Shown here: positions 5,737 through 6,907 of the stretch, in pieces
Layout of the letters: the number at the start of each line of letters is the position of its first letter
Numbering within the stretch: the first letter of the stretch is position 1
DNA from: Firmicutes bacterium UBA5420
Lineage (GTDB): Bacteria > Bacillota > Limnochordia > Darwinibacteriales > Darwinibacteriaceae
Assembly (NCBI GenBank): GCA_002409455.1
Contig: DHNI01000046.1
Location: 926-7,832 of the forward strand
Direction of reading: 5' to 3'
Length of the DNA stretch: 6,907 nt
Program-made: the position numbers and the translations under genes
The notes under the pieces: generated by a model
Told to the model about the DNA's origin: nothing
The model's database searches: none
What the model saw: the letters and a program-made list of their open reading frames with translations, nothing else

Positions 5737-6907
5737 ATGAACAAACGGATCATGTTTTTATGCGTCAGTGTTCTACTGGTTGGGTTGGTTATGGCACCGA
5801 TCGCTAGTGCAACAACCTTAGAACTTTTGTGGTGGGAATCTGGTGAGAAGCTGGAGTGGCTCCAATCCCTAGTTGATCGCTACCAAGAAGAAAACCCCGA
5901 GATTAAGATTAATCTAGAAACTGTGCCCTGGGATGAGTATTGGCAGAAGATGCCCGTTTTAATGGCTGCGGGGCGCGCCCCTGACGTAATGTTTATGGTC
6001 TCCGGAAACGTGCAGCGCTATGCTGAACTCGGCGGCTTGGTGGATATGTCTCCTTACTTAACAGATGAATACTTAGCCGATCTCTATGAGCCCCATCTAG
6101 AAATGGTTACCTTTGAAGGTAGCAAAATAGCAGCACTTCCATTTACCCTGACTGCCCCGACTCTCTTTTACAACAAAGATGCAGCGGCGAAAGCTGGCAT
6201 AAATCCACCCCAAACCCTTGAAGATGCCTGGACTTGGGACGAATTTAAAGATGCCGCAATCAAAATGAAAGAAGCAGCAGGCACTCCCTATGGTGTGCAT
6301 ATCGTGACACGTGACTTCTGGCGCTTGCCTTTCTTGTATCAAAACGGTGCCTCTGTGCTCAACGAAGACAAGACTGCATCGGCCATTAATACTCCTGAGG
6401 CTGCCGAAGCCCTAGAATTCTTGCGGAGTTTGCATATCTCAGGCGTCGCATCTTCCCCAGTTGATCCTATGGCTGGCGATATGTTCATCGCAGGACTGAT
6501 CCCAATGGTTGTTGGCGCTCACTGGGATATGGGTATGTATCAGACTGCCATTGAGAGCTTCGAGTACGGAGTTACCTTCATGCCACGTCAAAAAGAGCAC
6601 GCTGTTGCTCTGGGAGGGGACTTCTTAGCGGCCTATAGTCAAACCCAATATCCAGAAGAGTCGGTCAAATTTATCCAATGGCTGTCTTCGCCAGATATCA
6701 GTCAAGAGTACGTTGTCAACAATTACTACTTGGCTCCTCACAAGAGTGCTCAGCTCCAATACCCTGCTGACCAAGATTTGATGGAACTTGTTGTCCAACA
6801 AGCAAGCGTGGGATCATCAGCTCTTACATCACAGCGGGCTATTCCCGAATGGGACGTATTCTTAAGCACCATGATGGCCGAGTTTGATTTGGTACTAATG
6901 GGCGAAG
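5737..6907 (+). CDS. Extracellular sugar-binding protein of an ABC transporter (CUT1 type), 3' end beyond window
   Basis: The frame is open for 390 codons to the right edge; family members usually have about 410-440 residues, so only a short C-terminal piece is missing. The N-terminus is a clear export signal: MNKR, a hydrophobic core, then ASA with predicted cleavage after A25. The mature protein begins TTLELLWWESG and continues with segments typical of family 1 solute-binding proteins: LVDRYQEENPEIKI, AGRAPDVMFM, LPFTLTAPTLFYNKD, WTWDEFKDAA, and later GGDFLAAYSQ. It would capture a sugar outside the membrane and deliver it to two permease subunits, whose genes probably follow. There is no lipobox cysteine at the cleavage site; C9 is within the hydrophobic core. 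Co-transcription with the GH51 gene suggests an arabinose-containing oligosaccharide as ligand, but the sequence alone does not establish this. Confidence 0.92.
   Translation, partial: MNKRIMFLCVSVLLVGLVMAPIASATTLELLWWESGEKLEWLQSLVDRYQEENPEIKINLETVPWDEYWQKMPVLMAAGRAPDVMFMVSGNVQRYAELGGLVDMSPYLTDEYLADLYEPHLEMVTFEGSKIAALPFTLTAPTLFYNKDAAAKAGINPPQTLEDAWTWDEFKDAAIKMKEAAGTPYGVHIVTRDFWRLPFLYQNGASVLNEDKTASAINTPEAAEALEFLRSLHISGVASSPVDPMAGDMFIAGLIPMVVGAHWDMGMYQTAIESFEYGVTFMPRQKEHAVALGGDFLAAYSQTQYPEESVKFIQWLSSPDISQEYVVNNYYLAPHKSAQLQYPADQDLMELVVQQASVGSSALTSQRAIPEWDVFLSTMMAEFDLVLMGE

Overview
The window holds part of a carbohydrate-utilisation locus of the kind found in Bacillota (Firmicutes). Strong AGGAGG-type ribosome binding sites, a LacI-family regulator, a perfect TTGACA -35 box, moderate G+C (by eye) and a CUT1-type sugar-binding protein all point that way. 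The species cannot be named. The solute-binding protein has no lipobox, which is more typical of diderm or deep-branching lineages than of ordinary monoderm Bacillota.

Layout. From about 1435 down to the left edge, on the minus strand, runs a glycoside hydrolase family 2 (GH2) gene cut off by the window start; its acid/base glutamate is visible but its nucleophile is not. A 213-base divergent regulatory region (1436-1648) follows, with a promoter for each direction and several LacI/cre-like half-sites. On the plus strand, tightly packed, come: a LacI-family repressor (1649-2689); an FAD-dependent oxidoreductase of the PF12831 type (2686-4164, overlapping the repressor by 4 bases as ATGA); an intracellular GH51 alpha-L-arabinofuranosidase (4174-5646); a short intercistronic region with a stem-loop and a 12-codon mini-ORF behind a perfect Shine-Dalgarno sequence (5672-5710); and the solute-binding protein of a sugar ABC transporter (5737 to the right edge, truncated). 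The permease genes would be expected just beyond the right edge.

How it may work (inference). The binding protein captures an arabinose-containing oligosaccharide or glycoside for import. The GH51 enzyme, which lacks a signal peptide, removes arabinofuranosyl groups in the cytoplasm. The divergent GH2 enzyme removes another sugar. The LacI-type protein senses an intermediate and controls both directions from the shared intergenic region. The least explained member is the flavoprotein, translationally coupled to the repressor and directly upstream of the arabinofuranosidase. It suggests that a redox step on the sugar or its aglycone belongs to this pathway.

I see no tRNA, rRNA, CRISPR array, insertion sequence or phage gene in the window.
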